Below, in pieces: positions 1 to 8,155 of a stretch of 27,257 nt of DNA (the first letter of the stretch is position 1; the number at the start of each line of letters is the position of its first letter). The stretch covers positions 1 to 27,257 of the forward strand of contig JAEYTM010000012.1 in assembly GCA_023434015.1 (NCBI GenBank), in the 5' to 3' direction. Origin of the DNA: Pseudomonadota bacterium (GTDB lineage: Bacteria > Pseudomonadota > Alphaproteobacteria > Caulobacterales > Caulobacteraceae). The position numbers were made by a program, and so were the translations under genes. The notes beneath the pieces are model-generated. The model made no database searches. It was not told the origin of the DNA and worked only from the letters and a program-made list of their open reading frames with translations.

Positions 1-357
1 GTCGCCTGGGGGCTCGACAACCTTGGCGACTGGTTCCGCGAGATGCCGCAGGCCATGGAGCGCTCACGCGACCGGCTGGCCGAGGGCTTGCGCCGGGAGG
101 GCTTCGTCACCCTGCCCTCCCACGCCACCTATTTCCTCAACGTCGATCTGCCGGCCTCCGGCGTGGACGAGCCTGACCGGGCGTTCTGCCTGCGCGCGGT
201 CACCGAGGCCGCCGTCGCGACCATTCCGGTCTCGGCGCTCTACGAGGAAGAGCCGGTGACCACCATCCCGCGCCTGTGCTTCGCCAAGCACGACGCCACG
301 CTCGACGCCGCCGTGGAGCGTCTGGCCAGGGCCAGGGAGCTGAGCCGCGCCCGCTAG
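1..357 (+). CDS. PLP-dependent aminotransferase, class I/II (C-terminal part)
   Basis: The frame is open from the first base and ends at TAG, giving the last 118 residues of a protein whose start lies outside the window. The ending is typical of fold-type I aminotransferases of the methionine/kynurenine aminotransferase-like group: a 'GFVTLPSHATYFLNVDL' stretch, a small-domain segment with 'IPVSALYEEE', and the closing 'PRLCFAKHDATLDAAVERL', where the Arg is the usual substrate alpha-carboxylate contact. The PLP lysine and the large domain are upstream and cannot be seen. It probably transfers amino groups between an amino acid and a 2-oxo acid in the cytoplasm; the substrate cannot be told from this fragment. 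Its stop codon overlaps the stop of the convergent SDR gene by two bases, so there is no room for a terminator between them. Confidence 0.85.
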   Translation, partial: VAWGLDNLGDWFREMPQAMERSRDRLAEGLRREGFVTLPSHATYFLNVDLPASGVDEPDRAFCLRAVTEAAVATIPVSALYEEEPVTTIPRLCFAKHDATLDAAVERLARARELSRAR

Positions 358-1118
358 GCGGTCGCGCCGCCGTCGACGACGATGGTCTGGCCGGTTGTCC
401 AGGCGCCCGCCCGGGAGGCCAGGAAGACGGCCGCCCCTGCGATGTCGTCCGGCTCGCCCAGCCGGCGCAGCGGCGTGGCCGAACTGGCCCGCGCCTCCCC
501 CTCCGGCGTGTCCCACAGGGCGCGCGCGAAGTCGGTCTTCACCAGCCCCGGCGCGATGCAGTTGACCCGGATGTTGTCGGGCGACAGCTCCAGCGCGAGG
601 TTGCGGGCCAGCTGCATGTCCGCCGCCTTGGAGATCGCATAGGCCCCGATCACCGAGGTGCCGCGCAGGCCGCCGATCGAGGAGATGATCACGATCGCCC
701 CGTCCTTCCGGGCGCGCATCTCCGGGGCGACCATGCCGATCAGCCAGTTGTTGGCGATGATGTTGTTCTCAAGAATCTTTCGGAACTGGTCGTCGGCGAT
801 CCCGGCCATCGGCCCGTAGTAAGGGTTCGACGCGGCGTTGCAGACCACGATGTCCACCTGCCCGAACGCCGCGCGGGTCTCGTCCACCAGCCGCTGTAGG
901 TCCGCCTTCGACGAGATGTTCGCCGGCACGGCGATGGCGTGGCCGGGGCGCTTCGCATTGATCCCGGCCGCCACCTCCTCGCAGGGCCCGGCCTTGCGCG
1001 AGGAGATCGTCACCCTGGCGCCATGCTCGGCCATCCGCTCGGCGATCGCCCGGCCGATGCCGCGCGACGAGCCGGTGATCACCGCCACCCTGCCGGTCAG
1101 GTCGAACAGCTCGCCCAT
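354..1118 (-). CDS. SDR family NAD(P)-dependent oxidoreductase
   Basis: This 254-residue protein is a classical short-chain dehydrogenase/reductase. The cofactor motif TGSSRGIG is at residues 15-22, NAAS at 94-97, and the catalytic Ser-Tyr-Lys at about Ser147, Tyr160 and Lys164 (YAISK). The tail ends 'TGQTIVVDGGATA', as in FabG-like enzymes. The Ser-Arg pair in the glycine motif suggests a preference for NADPH, but this is only inference. The substrate is unknown; relatives act on 3-oxoacyl thioesters, alcohols and steroids. The ATG has a good ribosome binding site (GGAGG, about six bases upstream). A 14-bp near-palindrome (1129-1142) touches that site, so translation and transcription start in a region a repressor could cover. 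The extensin-family gene lies 74 bases upstream on the same strand. Confidence 0.93.
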   Translation of the reverse strand: MGELFDLTGRVAVITGSSRGIGRAIAERMAEHGARVTISSRKAGPCEEVAAGINAKRPGHAIAVPANISSKADLQRLVDETRAAFGQVDIVVCNAASNPYYGPMAGIADDQFRKILENNIIANNWLIGMVAPEMRARKDGAIVIISSIGGLRGTSVIGAYAISKAADMQLARNLALELSPDNIRVNCIAPGLVKTDFARALWDTPEGEARASSATPLRRLGEPDDIAGAAVFLASRAGAWTTGQTIVVDGGATA

Positions 1119-1128
1119 GGCGCGCCTC

Positions 1129-1142
1129 CAAACGATTGTTTG
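1129..1142. promoter_or_regulatory. candidate TetR-type operator upstream of the SDR gene
   Basis: CAAACGATTGTTTG is one base away from the perfect 14-bp palindrome CAAACGATCGTTTG, a form common among TetR-family operators. It sits just upstream of the SDR ribosome binding site. Its 10-bp core, AACAATCGTT on the minus strand, recurs exactly at 1990-1999. The binding protein is not identified. Confidence 0.45.
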
Positions 1143-1192
1143 AGGCCATTAGCGGCGGCGGGCCCCAACCGGTCAAGCGTCAGGTCAAGCAT

Positions 1193-1939
1193 TCAGCGGC
1201 AGACGTTCCACCGTCCGTAATCCAGGTGCAGGTGGTCGGCGTGGGCGGCGTTGTAGTCGGGGCTCAGCACCGCGCGGAACCATGGACAGGCGCCGTCTCG
1301 GACCCGGCGCAGGAAGCGGCCCCGCTCGTCCTCGCGCCGGAAGTCGCGCGCGACGCTGACCGACTGGCCGGAGGCGGTGCGGAAGGCGGCGACGTCGAGG
1401 GCGTTGGCGAATGCGTGCTCGCTACGCCGCCCCTCCGCCCGGCCATAGATGTTGCGGCAGGCGTAGGTCCCGTAGTGCTCCACCCGCGCCACCCGCGCGC
1501 CCAGCAACTCCTCGGCCGCCGGCTGCACCACGTGCCGGCTCCAGAAGGCGTAGCCGAGCGCCGCCGGGCAGGTGATCACCGGCGCGGCGGGCGACAGGGC
1601 GATGGCGGCCCCGTCGCGCAGGCGCAGCGTGTTGCTCGTCGCGCAGCCGCCGGCCGTCTTGTCGGGCTCCTCGACGAAGCTCACCCCGCCTTCGGCCAGC
1701 ACCTTGCGGCACAGCGCCGGGTGGGCGGCGGCCCTGGCGAACTTCACCGACGTCGCCATGCCCACCGGCTGATCGAGCCGCAGCGGCTTCCAGGCCAGGT
1801 CCTGCGGCGGCGCCCAGGCGTTCACCGCCGTCAGCACCGCCGCGCCGGCCAGCGCCAGGTCGAGCAGCGTCACCCACAGGCCGGTGAGCGCCAGGGTCTC
1901 CGGCGGGACGGGCTTAAGCTGGGGAATCCGCAAACGCAC
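1193..1939 (-). CDS. extensin family protein (Extensin-like_C), membrane anchored
   Basis: The 248-residue product has a hydrophobic segment at about residues 18-38, probably one membrane anchor, followed by an extensin-like C-terminal domain (PF06904). Six cysteines (about 77, 99, 124, 161, 218, 247) fit the disulphide pattern of this exported family. The motif SEHAFANALDV (His175, Asp182) and HADHLHLD (His236, His238) resemble the zinc ligands of M15/LAS-type peptidases, so a peptidoglycan-hydrolase-like role in the periplasm is plausible; the family itself is poorly characterised. The longest start is GTG with no clear ribosome binding site, so the N-terminus is uncertain. It is divergent from the M20 peptidase (92 bases apart), and the SDR gene follows on the same strand. 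Confidence 0.85.
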   Translation of the reverse strand: MRLRIPQLKPVPPETLALTGLWVTLLDLALAGAAVLTAVNAWAPPQDLAWKPLRLDQPVGMATSVKFARAAAHPALCRKVLAEGGVSFVEEPDKTAGGCATSNTLRLRDGAAIALSPAAPVITCPAALGYAFWSRHVVQPAAEELLGARVARVEHYGTYACRNIYGRAEGRRSEHAFANALDVAAFRTASGQSVSVARDFRREDERGRFLRRVRDGACPWFRAVLSPDYNAAHADHLHLDYGRWNVCR

Positions 1940-1988
1940 ACCGGTCGAACGGCCCGGCGGCGCGCGGGTTCAGCGCGCTTCCCATCTC

Positions 1989-2000
1989 GAACAATCGTTC
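1989..2000. promoter_or_regulatory. candidate TetR-type operator between extensin and M20 genes
   Basis: GAACAATCGTTC is one base from a perfect 12-bp palindrome (GAACGATCGTTC). Positions 1990-1999 are identical to the core of the site at 1129-1142 read on the other strand. The flanking pair changes from A..T to G..C in a compensating way, as expected of a dyad under selection. It lies in the divergent promoter region, 32 bases before the M20 start. Confidence 0.42.
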
Positions 2001-2031
2001 TAAGCTTCGCCCACTCAGGGGAGCGGATCGG

Positions 2032-3507
2032 ATGCGCTGGCTGGGACGGGTCGTGCTGGGGATCGTCGCGATCCTCGTCGTGCTGGTCGCCGTGGTCGTC
2101 GGCCGCACCCTCGCCTGGAAGGGCCCCGCCGGCCCCGACATCGCCGCCGCCGGCCTCGCCCCGGCGATCCCGGTCGACGTCGCCCGCGCCGCGCGCAACC
2201 TCTCCCAGGCGGTGCGGATCGCCACCGTCAGCCACCAGGACCCGGCCGAGGACCAGCCCGCCGAGTGGGACCGCCTGCACGCCTTCCTGCAGGCGGCCTA
2301 TCCCGCCGCCCATGCGGCCATGACCCGCGAGACGGTCGGTGGCCACGGCCTGGTCTACACCTGGACCGGCGCCGATCCCGCGCTCGATCCGGTTGTGCTG
2401 ATGGCCCACCAGGACGTGGTCCCGGTGACGCCCGGAACGCAGAAGGACTGGAGGTATCCCCCCTTCGGCGGCGAGATCGCCGAGGGCTCGGTCTGGGGGC
2501 GCGGGACCATCGACGACAAGGGCTCGCTGATCGCCCTGTTCGAGGCCGTCGAGACCCTGGCCCAAGGCGGCTTCCGGCCTCGCCGGACGGTCATCCTTGT
2601 CTCCGGCCACGATGAGGAAGTGCGCGGCCGCGGCGCGCGCGCGGCGGCCGCGCTGTTGAAATCCCGCGGCGTCCGGGCCCAGTTCGTGCTCGACGAGGGC
2701 CTGGTGGTGATCTCCGACCACCCGGTCACCCAGGGCCGCGTGGCGCTGATCGGCACGGCGGAAAAGGGTTACGGGACCCTGCGCGTCACGGCGCCGGCGG
2801 TCGGCGGCCATTCCTCCACACCCCCGGAGGACTCCGGCGGGGCGGTGGTCCTGGCCCGCGCCGTTGTCGCCATCGTCGAGGCCGGCTTCCCGCTGGCCTT
2901 CCGCGGCCCTGGGGCGGACATGGTCGAGGCCGTCGCGCCGCACGCGGCCTTTCCGGTGCGGATGGCGGTGGCCAACCGCTGGCTGTTCGAGCCCTTGCTG
3001 GTGGGCCAGGTCGGAGCCTCGGCGCCGGGCGCGGCCCTGCTGCACACCACCATCGCCCCGACCATGCTCCAGGGCAGCCCCAAGGAAAACGTCCTGCCGC
3101 AGGACGCCTCGGCCAGGATCAACTACCGTTTCGCGCCGGGTGACTCCTCGGACGAGGTCCTGGCCCGCGCCAGGGCGGCCGTCGGCGACCTCCGGGTCCG
3201 TCTCGCCTGGGACCGCCCGCCTGACGAGGCGACCCCCGTCTCCTCGACCACGTCCGATGGCTGGAAGCTGGTCGCCGCGGTCGCCGCCGAAGTCAGCGGC
3301 GCGCCGGTCGCCCCAGGCCTCGTCACCGGCGCCACGGACAGCCGCTACCTGCAGGAGGTCGCCACGGACGTCTATCGCTTCCAACCGATGGAATTCGCTC
3401 TGGCCGACATCGGCATGATCCACGGCACGAACGAGCACCTCACCCTCAAGAACCTCGAGCGCGCCGTGCAATTCTACGGTCGGCTGATCGCCACCGCCGC
3501 GCGCTGA
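2032..3507 (+). CDS. M20 family carboxypeptidase (CPS1/PM20D1-like), membrane anchored
   Basis: This 491-residue zinc peptidase starts with a membrane helix (about residues 5-24) followed by an M20 domain. Expected metal and catalytic residues are present: His126 and Asp128 in MAHQDVV, Asp161 in WGRGTIDDKG, the Glu195-Glu196 pair in SGHDEE, and a late His464 in MIHGTNEH. Length and layout match carboxypeptidase S and PM20D1, which release a C-terminal residue or hydrolyse N-acyl amino acids, rather than the shorter ArgE/DapE enzymes. The anchor suggests that it works in the periplasm. The ATG has an AGGGGAG ribosome binding site eight bases upstream. A palindromic site lies between it and the divergent extensin gene. 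The exact substrate cannot be read from sequence. Confidence 0.92.
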   Translation: MRWLGRVVLGIVAILVVLVAVVVGRTLAWKGPAGPDIAAAGLAPAIPVDVARAARNLSQAVRIATVSHQDPAEDQPAEWDRLHAFLQAAYPAAHAAMTRETVGGHGLVYTWTGADPALDPVVLMAHQDVVPVTPGTQKDWRYPPFGGEIAEGSVWGRGTIDDKGSLIALFEAVETLAQGGFRPRRTVILVSGHDEEVRGRGARAAAALLKSRGVRAQFVLDEGLVVISDHPVTQGRVALIGTAEKGYGTLRVTAPAVGGHSSTPPEDSGGAVVLARAVVAIVEAGFPLAFRGPGADMVEAVAPHAAFPVRMAVANRWLFEPLLVGQVGASAPGAALLHTTIAPTMLQGSPKENVLPQDASARINYRFAPGDSSDEVLARARAAVGDLRVRLAWDRPPDEATPVSSTTSDGWKLVAAVAAEVSGAPVAPGLVTGATDSRYLQEVATDVYRFQPMEFALADIGMIHGTNEHLTLKNLERAVQFYGRLIATAAR

Positions 3508-3646
3508 CTTCGATTCTGCGGCCGAATGCGGGTCGCACGCTTGCCCCGCGCCACGCGGACCAATACCTGCAGGACGCTGATTGAGCTGCGGGCTTGCGGC
3601 GCGCGCGCGGAGGTCTCACCGTGCCGGCAATCTTCGAGGAGTTATC

Positions 3647-4270
3647 ATGACGAACTGGACGGTCCTGTTGAGCGACGACGACGACGGCGACGAGGACGAC
3701 AAGGGCCGCCTGCCCGACATGCCGATGACCGCCGGGCCGGTCCAGAACGCGCTCTTCAAGTCCCGCACCGTCCTGATCTTCGGCGAGATCGACATGCGTC
3801 TGGCCGAGCGCGCCACGGCCCAGCTCACCGCCCTGGCGGCGGAAAGCGACAAACCGGTGCGGATCATCATCAACTCGCCGGGCGGCCACGTCGAAAGCGG
3901 CGACACCATCCACGACATGATCCGCTTCTGCGGCGTCGAGGTGAAGGTCATCGGCACCGGCTGGGTGGCCAGCGCGGGGGCGCACATCTTCCTCGGCGCC
4001 AAGAAGGAAAACCGGCTCTGCCTGCCCAACACCCGCTTCCTGCTGCACCAGCCGGCGGGCGGCATGCGCGGCCAAGCTTCGGACATCCAGATCGAGGCCG
4101 AACAGATCATCAAGATGCGCGACCGCGTGAACCGGATGATCGCGCAGGAGACCGGCCAGACGGTCGAGCGGATCGTCAAGGACACCCAGCGGAACTACTG
4201 GCTGAGCGCCGAGGAGGCTGTCGAGTACGGCTTGGTCTCGCGGATCATCCACAACACCTCGGACGTCTGA
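3647..4270 (+). CDS. ClpP-type serine protease paralogue with Asn in the catalytic triad
   Basis: The 207-residue protein aligns over its full length with ClpP: INSPGGHVESG (oxyanion-strand region), VASAGA with Ser109, LLHQPAGG with His134, and the closing LSAEEAVEYGLV. Aligned to E. coli ClpP (Ser111, His136, Asp185), the third triad residue is Asn183 (KDTQRNYW). Listeria ClpP1 also has Asn there and depends on a partner ClpP for full activity. The N-terminus has an acidic run (residues 10-18) in place of the usual axial-loop sequence, so docking to ClpX/ClpA may be altered. The ATG at 3647 is chosen because GAGGA lies six bases upstream; an earlier in-frame start at 3581 lacks one. No clpX, tig or lon gene is near, so this is unlikely to be the housekeeping clpP. 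It heads a run with GH13 and Rieske genes. Confidence 0.88.
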   Translation: MTNWTVLLSDDDDGDEDDKGRLPDMPMTAGPVQNALFKSRTVLIFGEIDMRLAERATAQLTALAAESDKPVRIIINSPGGHVESGDTIHDMIRFCGVEVKVIGTGWVASAGAHIFLGAKKENRLCLPNTRFLLHQPAGGMRGQASDIQIEAEQIIKMRDRVNRMIAQETGQTVERIVKDTQRNYWLSAEEAVEYGLVSRIIHNTSDV

Positions 4271-4273
4271 CGT

Positions 4274-5884
4274 ATGGCGGCGTGGTGGCGGGGCGCGGTC
4301 CTCTACCACGTCTACGTCCGCAGCTTCTTCGACAGCGACGGCGACGGCCATGGCGACCTTGCGGGCGTCATGGCCAAGCTGGACTATATCCAGGGCCTCG
4401 GTGTCGATGGCCTGTGGCTGTCGCCCATCCACCCCTCGCCGAACCGCGACTGGGGCTATGACATCGCCGACTATCATGGCGTCCAGGCCGACTACGGCGC
4501 GCTCGAGGACTTCCAGGCCCTGCTGGACGAGGCCCACGCCCGCGGCCTGAAGGTGGTGATGGACGAGGTGCTGTCACACACCTCGGACGAGCACCCCTGG
4601 TTCATCGACAGCCTGACCGGCGGAGCGGACGGGCCGAAGGCGGACTGGTACGTCTGGACCGATCCGAAGCCGGACGGAACCGCGCCGAACAACTGGCTGT
4701 CGGTGTTCGGCGGACCGGCCTGGGCCTACCAGCCGGCGCGGCGCCAGCACTACCACCACAAGTTCCTGCGCCAGCAGCCGAAGCTGAACTGGCGTCAGCC
4801 GGCGGCGCGCGAGGCGGCGCTCTCGGTGCTGGACTACTGGCTGGAGAAGGGCGTCGACGGCTTCCGCCTGGACGTCGCCGGGACCTACCTCCACGACGAG
4901 GCCCTGACCGACAATCCGCCGGTCCCTGCCGATCGGCGCGGGCCTTACGCGTGGAGCCACGCGGCCAACCTGCAGCGCCATCTGCACGACTCCAACCTGC
5001 CCGAGAATGTCGGGATGCTGGAGCTGATCCGCCGCCGGGTCGAAGCGCATGGAGACCGCTTCGTGTTCGGCGAGTTCTCGGAGGAGGAGGCCCGCTGCGG
5101 CGCCTACTGCGGGCCGGCTGAAGGGCTGCACTCCGGCTACACCTTCGTGATGCTGCTGGCGAAGAACCTCGATGGTGGGTTTGTGCGGGAGCACTACGCC
5201 ACCCTGGCCGACTATCCGGACCACTGGCCGACCGTCTCCTTCTCGAACCATGACGTGCCGCGCACCGTCAGCCGGTTTGGCGGGGCGGCCGCCTCGCCCG
5301 ACCTCGCCAAGGCGCTGTTCGCCCTGCTCCTCAGCCTGAAGGGCACGACGCTGATCTACCAGGGCGAGGAGCTGGGCCTGCCGCAGGCCGAGCTGACCCG
5401 CGACCAGCTGCGCGATCCGGTCGGCGATCTCTACTGGCCCTATTCAGGCGGTCGCGACGGCTGCCGCACGCCGATGCCGTGGACCGACGGGCCGGCGTTG
5501 GGGTTCACCACCGGCGAGCCCTGGCTGCCCGCCGCGCGGGAGCACGCCCGCCTGACGGTCGCGGCCCAGGAGGCCGACCCGGACTCCACGTTGGTGTTCG
5601 CCCGCCAGATGATCGCCTTCCGCAAGGAGACGGCGTCCATGACGCTGGGCGACCTTGATTTCCTTGAGACGCCCGAGCCGGTGCTGGCCTTCGTCCGCCG
5701 CCATGGTGACGAGGCGGTCGCCTGCCTTTTCAACCTGGGCGCCGAGCCACAGTTCCTCGACTTCCCCCTCCTGGAGGGCGCCGAGCTGCTATGGGTGCGC
5801 GCCGGCGACGGGGACCTGCGCGGCGGCTCCATCGGCCTGTCGCCCTACGCCGCGGTCTTCCTGCGGCTCGCCAAGACGGATTAG
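4274..5884 (+). CDS. GH13 family alpha-glucosidase
   Basis: This 536-residue protein is a GH13 (alpha/beta)8-barrel enzyme of the alpha-glucosidase/oligo-1,6-glucosidase group. Region I is DEVLSHTS (His102), region II GFRLDVAG with nucleophile Asp200, region III FGEFSEE with acid/base Glu267, and region IV FSNHDVPR with transition-state stabiliser Asp327. The length is typical. The residue after the nucleophile is Val201; Val at this place is associated with alpha-1,6 specificity and Thr/Ala with alpha-1,4, so an isomaltose-type activity is a reasonable inference. No signal peptide is visible, which suggests cytoplasmic action on imported oligosaccharides. The start lies three bases after the ClpP stop, and no strong ribosome binding site is seen, so translation is probably coupled. 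Confidence 0.93.
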   Translation: MAAWWRGAVLYHVYVRSFFDSDGDGHGDLAGVMAKLDYIQGLGVDGLWLSPIHPSPNRDWGYDIADYHGVQADYGALEDFQALLDEAHARGLKVVMDEVLSHTSDEHPWFIDSLTGGADGPKADWYVWTDPKPDGTAPNNWLSVFGGPAWAYQPARRQHYHHKFLRQQPKLNWRQPAAREAALSVLDYWLEKGVDGFRLDVAGTYLHDEALTDNPPVPADRRGPYAWSHAANLQRHLHDSNLPENVGMLELIRRRVEAHGDRFVFGEFSEEEARCGAYCGPAEGLHSGYTFVMLLAKNLDGGFVREHYATLADYPDHWPTVSFSNHDVPRTVSRFGGAAASPDLAKALFALLLSLKGTTLIYQGEELGLPQAELTRDQLRDPVGDLYWPYSGGRDGCRTPMPWTDGPALGFTTGEPWLPAAREHARLTVAAQEADPDSTLVFARQMIAFRKETASMTLGDLDFLETPEPVLAFVRRHGDEAVACLFNLGAEPQFLDFPLLEGAELLWVRAGDGDLRGGSIGLSPYAAVFLRLAKTD

Positions 5885-5892
5885 AACGGGCC

Positions 5893-6990
5893 ATGGCCGA
5901 AGGTGACGTCAGGACAGCGCGGGGCGAGGCACGGTTCGGCCAGGGTTTCCTGACCGACACCTGGTACTTCGCCGCCCTGGCCTCGGACCTTAGGCCGGGC
6001 AAGCTGCAGCGCCACGAGATTCTCGGCGAGCCGGTGATGCTGGGCCGGGGCGGCGACGGCAAGCTGATCGCCCTTCGCGACATCTGCCCGCATCGCGCCG
6101 CGCCGCTATCGGCCGGCCGCCTGCACGAAGAGACGGATGGGACGCAGAGCGTCGAGTGCCCCTACCACGGCTGGCGGTTCGGCGGCGATGGCGGCTGCCG
6201 CGCGATCCCTTCGCTGGTCGACGACCAGGCGATGGACGTCAGCCGGATCCGCATCCGCGCCTATCCGGTCGCCGAGAGCCAGGGGCTGGTGTTCATCTGG
6301 ATGGCGTCGGACGCGCGCGGCGCCAGCCAGCCGACCGAGCCGCCGCCGGTGTTTCCCGGCGTGGTGGGCGGACCGCCGAAGCTGGTCGACAGGATGGATT
6401 TCGCCGCCCACATCGACCATGCGGTCGTCGGGCTGATGGACCCGGCGCACGGCCCCTACGTCCACCAGCAGTGGTGGTGGCGTTCGAAGAAGAGCCAGCA
6501 CGAGAAGGCCAAGCGGTTCGAGCCGCGCGAGCAGGGCTTCGCCATGGTCCGCCACGAGCCGTCGAAGAACTCCCGCGCCTACGCTGTCCTGGGCGGCGAG
6601 CCGCTGACCGAGATCACCTTCCGCATTCCGGGCCTGCGCTGGGAGCACATCACGGTCGGCGACCGTCAGGTGCTGTCGCTCACCTGCCTGACCCCGATCG
6701 GGGAGGCCAGGACCCGCATCACTCAGATTATCTGGTCCGACCACTGGGCCTTCGGCCTGCTGAAACCGGCCCTGCGCGCCGCGGCACGGGCGTTCCTGCG
6801 CCAGGACGGTGACATGGTGAATCTGCAGAACCAGGGGCTGAAATACGACCCGGCGCTGCTCTGGGTCGACGACGCCGACCGTCAGGCCAAGTGGTACGTC
6901 CAGCTCAAACGCGAGTGGGCCGCGAGCCGCCGCGAAAGCCGGGCGTTCGCCAACCCGGTCGAGCCGGCCACGCTGCGCTGGCGCAGCTAG
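5893..6990 (+). CDS. Rieske (2Fe-2S) aromatic-ring-hydroxylating oxygenase, alpha subunit type
   Basis: The 365-residue protein has an N-terminal Rieske domain with both ligand pairs, CPH at Cys65/His67 and CPYH at Cys89/His92. The catalytic part carries a mononuclear iron motif DPAHGPYVH (Asp183, His186, His191) followed by a Trp-rich segment. This is the arrangement of single-component or alpha-subunit Rieske non-haem iron oxygenases, which use electrons from a separate reductase. No ferredoxin, reductase or beta-subunit gene is nearby. The substrate cannot be predicted. The ATG at 5893 lies eight bases after the alpha-glucosidase stop, so the gene is probably the third of an operon. It converges with the L,D-transpeptidase gene, with six bases between the stops. 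Confidence 0.9.
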   Translation: MAEGDVRTARGEARFGQGFLTDTWYFAALASDLRPGKLQRHEILGEPVMLGRGGDGKLIALRDICPHRAAPLSAGRLHEETDGTQSVECPYHGWRFGGDGGCRAIPSLVDDQAMDVSRIRIRAYPVAESQGLVFIWMASDARGASQPTEPPPVFPGVVGGPPKLVDRMDFAAHIDHAVVGLMDPAHGPYVHQQWWWRSKKSQHEKAKRFEPREQGFAMVRHEPSKNSRAYAVLGGEPLTEITFRIPGLRWEHITVGDRQVLSLTCLTPIGEARTRITQIIWSDHWAFGLLKPALRAAARAFLRQDGDMVNLQNQGLKYDPALLWVDDADRQAKWYVQLKREWAASRRESRAFANPVEPATLRWRS

Positions 6991-6996
6991 CGCGGC

Positions 6997-8118
6997 TCAG
7001 GTTTTCGTCTGGGCCTTCGCTGGCGTCTTCTCCACGCCCACGAACACCACCTTGGTGTCCTTGCTCACCGCCTGACTGAGCTGCCGCGCGTCCCAATTGG
7101 TCAGGCGCACGCAGCCGTGGCTGGCGGTCTTGCCGACCAGCCGTGGGTCGGGTGTTCCGTGGATGCCGTAGGTGTCCTTGGTCAGATCGATCCATACGGC
7201 GCCGACAGGATTGTTCGGGCCAGCCTTGATCGTCAACTTGCCCGCCGACTTGTCGCCGAAATTCAGCCGCGTCGGGTCATAGGTGTAGGTCGGCTCGGCC
7301 GCGACGGTGCGCACCGCCCATTCGCCGCTCGGCGTCGGCAGATCGGATGAGCCGACCGTCGCCGGATAGACCGCCAGCAGCTTCTCCCCGGCATAGGCAC
7401 GGACCTGATTCCGGCCCTTGTCGACCTCGATGCGTGTGACGGCGGCGTTCAGCTTTTCCGCGCCGGGTGCGGCGACGACGATCTTCGTTCCGGGCGCGGC
7501 GAAGTCGATCCCGGGATTCAGCGCCTTCAGCAGGGCTTCGTCCATGTGGAACTTCTCGGCCAACCCTTCCGCGGGGCTCGCGTAGCCGAGGTGGTCGAGC
7601 TTGGCCATCTCCTCGTACTTCTCGGGCACCGGACGGAAGGGACCGGCCACGTCCTCGGAGGTGATGATGTAGTCGGTCACCACCGAGCCTGCGTCCTCGG
7701 CCAGTTTCGCCCATACCTGATCGTCCATCCGGCCGTCGACCGGCAGGCCGTTCGCGGCCTCGAAGGCAGAGACCGCGTTGCGCATGTTGCCGCCGTCCTG
7801 GCCGTCGATCACGCCCGGTGAGAAATGCGCCCGGGCCAGCAGCACCTGGGCTCGGATCATGGCGTCGCGCTTCGCCTGAGGCGTCGCGACCTCGGCGGAC
7901 CAGGCCGCCTGATCGATCGCCCGGGCGACCGGCGAGGCGGAGGGAGTCACCGGCGGAAGCTCCAGAGGCTGCGGGTCCACGGCGGGGGTGGGAAGCATGC
8001 CCGTGGAGGACGCCTGGTTCTGGCCACGGTCCACCACGCCGCCCGGAGCCGGTTCGGAACAGGCCGACAGGACAAGGGCGGAGACGCCCGCCAGCAGAAC
8101 CACCATCGGATATTTCAT
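6997..8118 (-). CDS. L,D-transpeptidase lipoprotein (YkuD domain)
   Basis: The 373-residue protein starts with a lipoprotein signal ending in the lipobox LSAC (Cys20), then a proline-rich linker, a peptidoglycan-binding-like domain (about 86-140), a LysM-like stretch (about 183-218), and a YkuD catalytic domain (about 226-361). The active-site signature is present: [10 protein letters not shown] with His320, and SHGCVR with Cys336. Such enzymes form 3-3 cross-links in peptidoglycan or attach proteins to it, using tetrapeptide donors. Ser at +2 after the lipid Cys does not suggest inner-membrane retention. The ATG at 8118 is chosen because the signal peptide starts there and GAGGT lies just upstream; longer versions add a non-signal leader. 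It is divergent from a D,D-carboxypeptidase with 37 bases between the starts. Confidence 0.93.
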   Translation of the reverse strand: MKYPMVVLLAGVSALVLSACSEPAPGGVVDRGQNQASSTGMLPTPAVDPQPLELPPVTPSASPVARAIDQAAWSAEVATPQAKRDAMIRAQVLLARAHFSPGVIDGQDGGNMRNAVSAFEAANGLPVDGRMDDQVWAKLAEDAGSVVTDYIITSEDVAGPFRPVPEKYEEMAKLDHLGYASPAEGLAEKFHMDEALLKALNPGIDFAAPGTKIVVAAPGAEKLNAAVTRIEVDKGRNQVRAYAGEKLLAVYPATVGSSDLPTPSGEWAVRTVAAEPTYTYDPTRLNFGDKSAGKLTIKAGPNNPVGAVWIDLTKDTYGIHGTPDPRLVGKTASHGCVRLTNWDARQLSQAVSKDTKVVFVGVEKTPAKAQTKT

Positions 8119-8155
8119 CGTGGACCTCAGCCTTGCGCCGCGCGTTGAGCACGGC

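Noticed and set aside
1870..4537. Long minus-strand frames opposite the M20 and ClpP genes
   Set aside because: They overlap well-supported genes over their full length, lack recognisable motifs and have the composition of GC-driven shadows.
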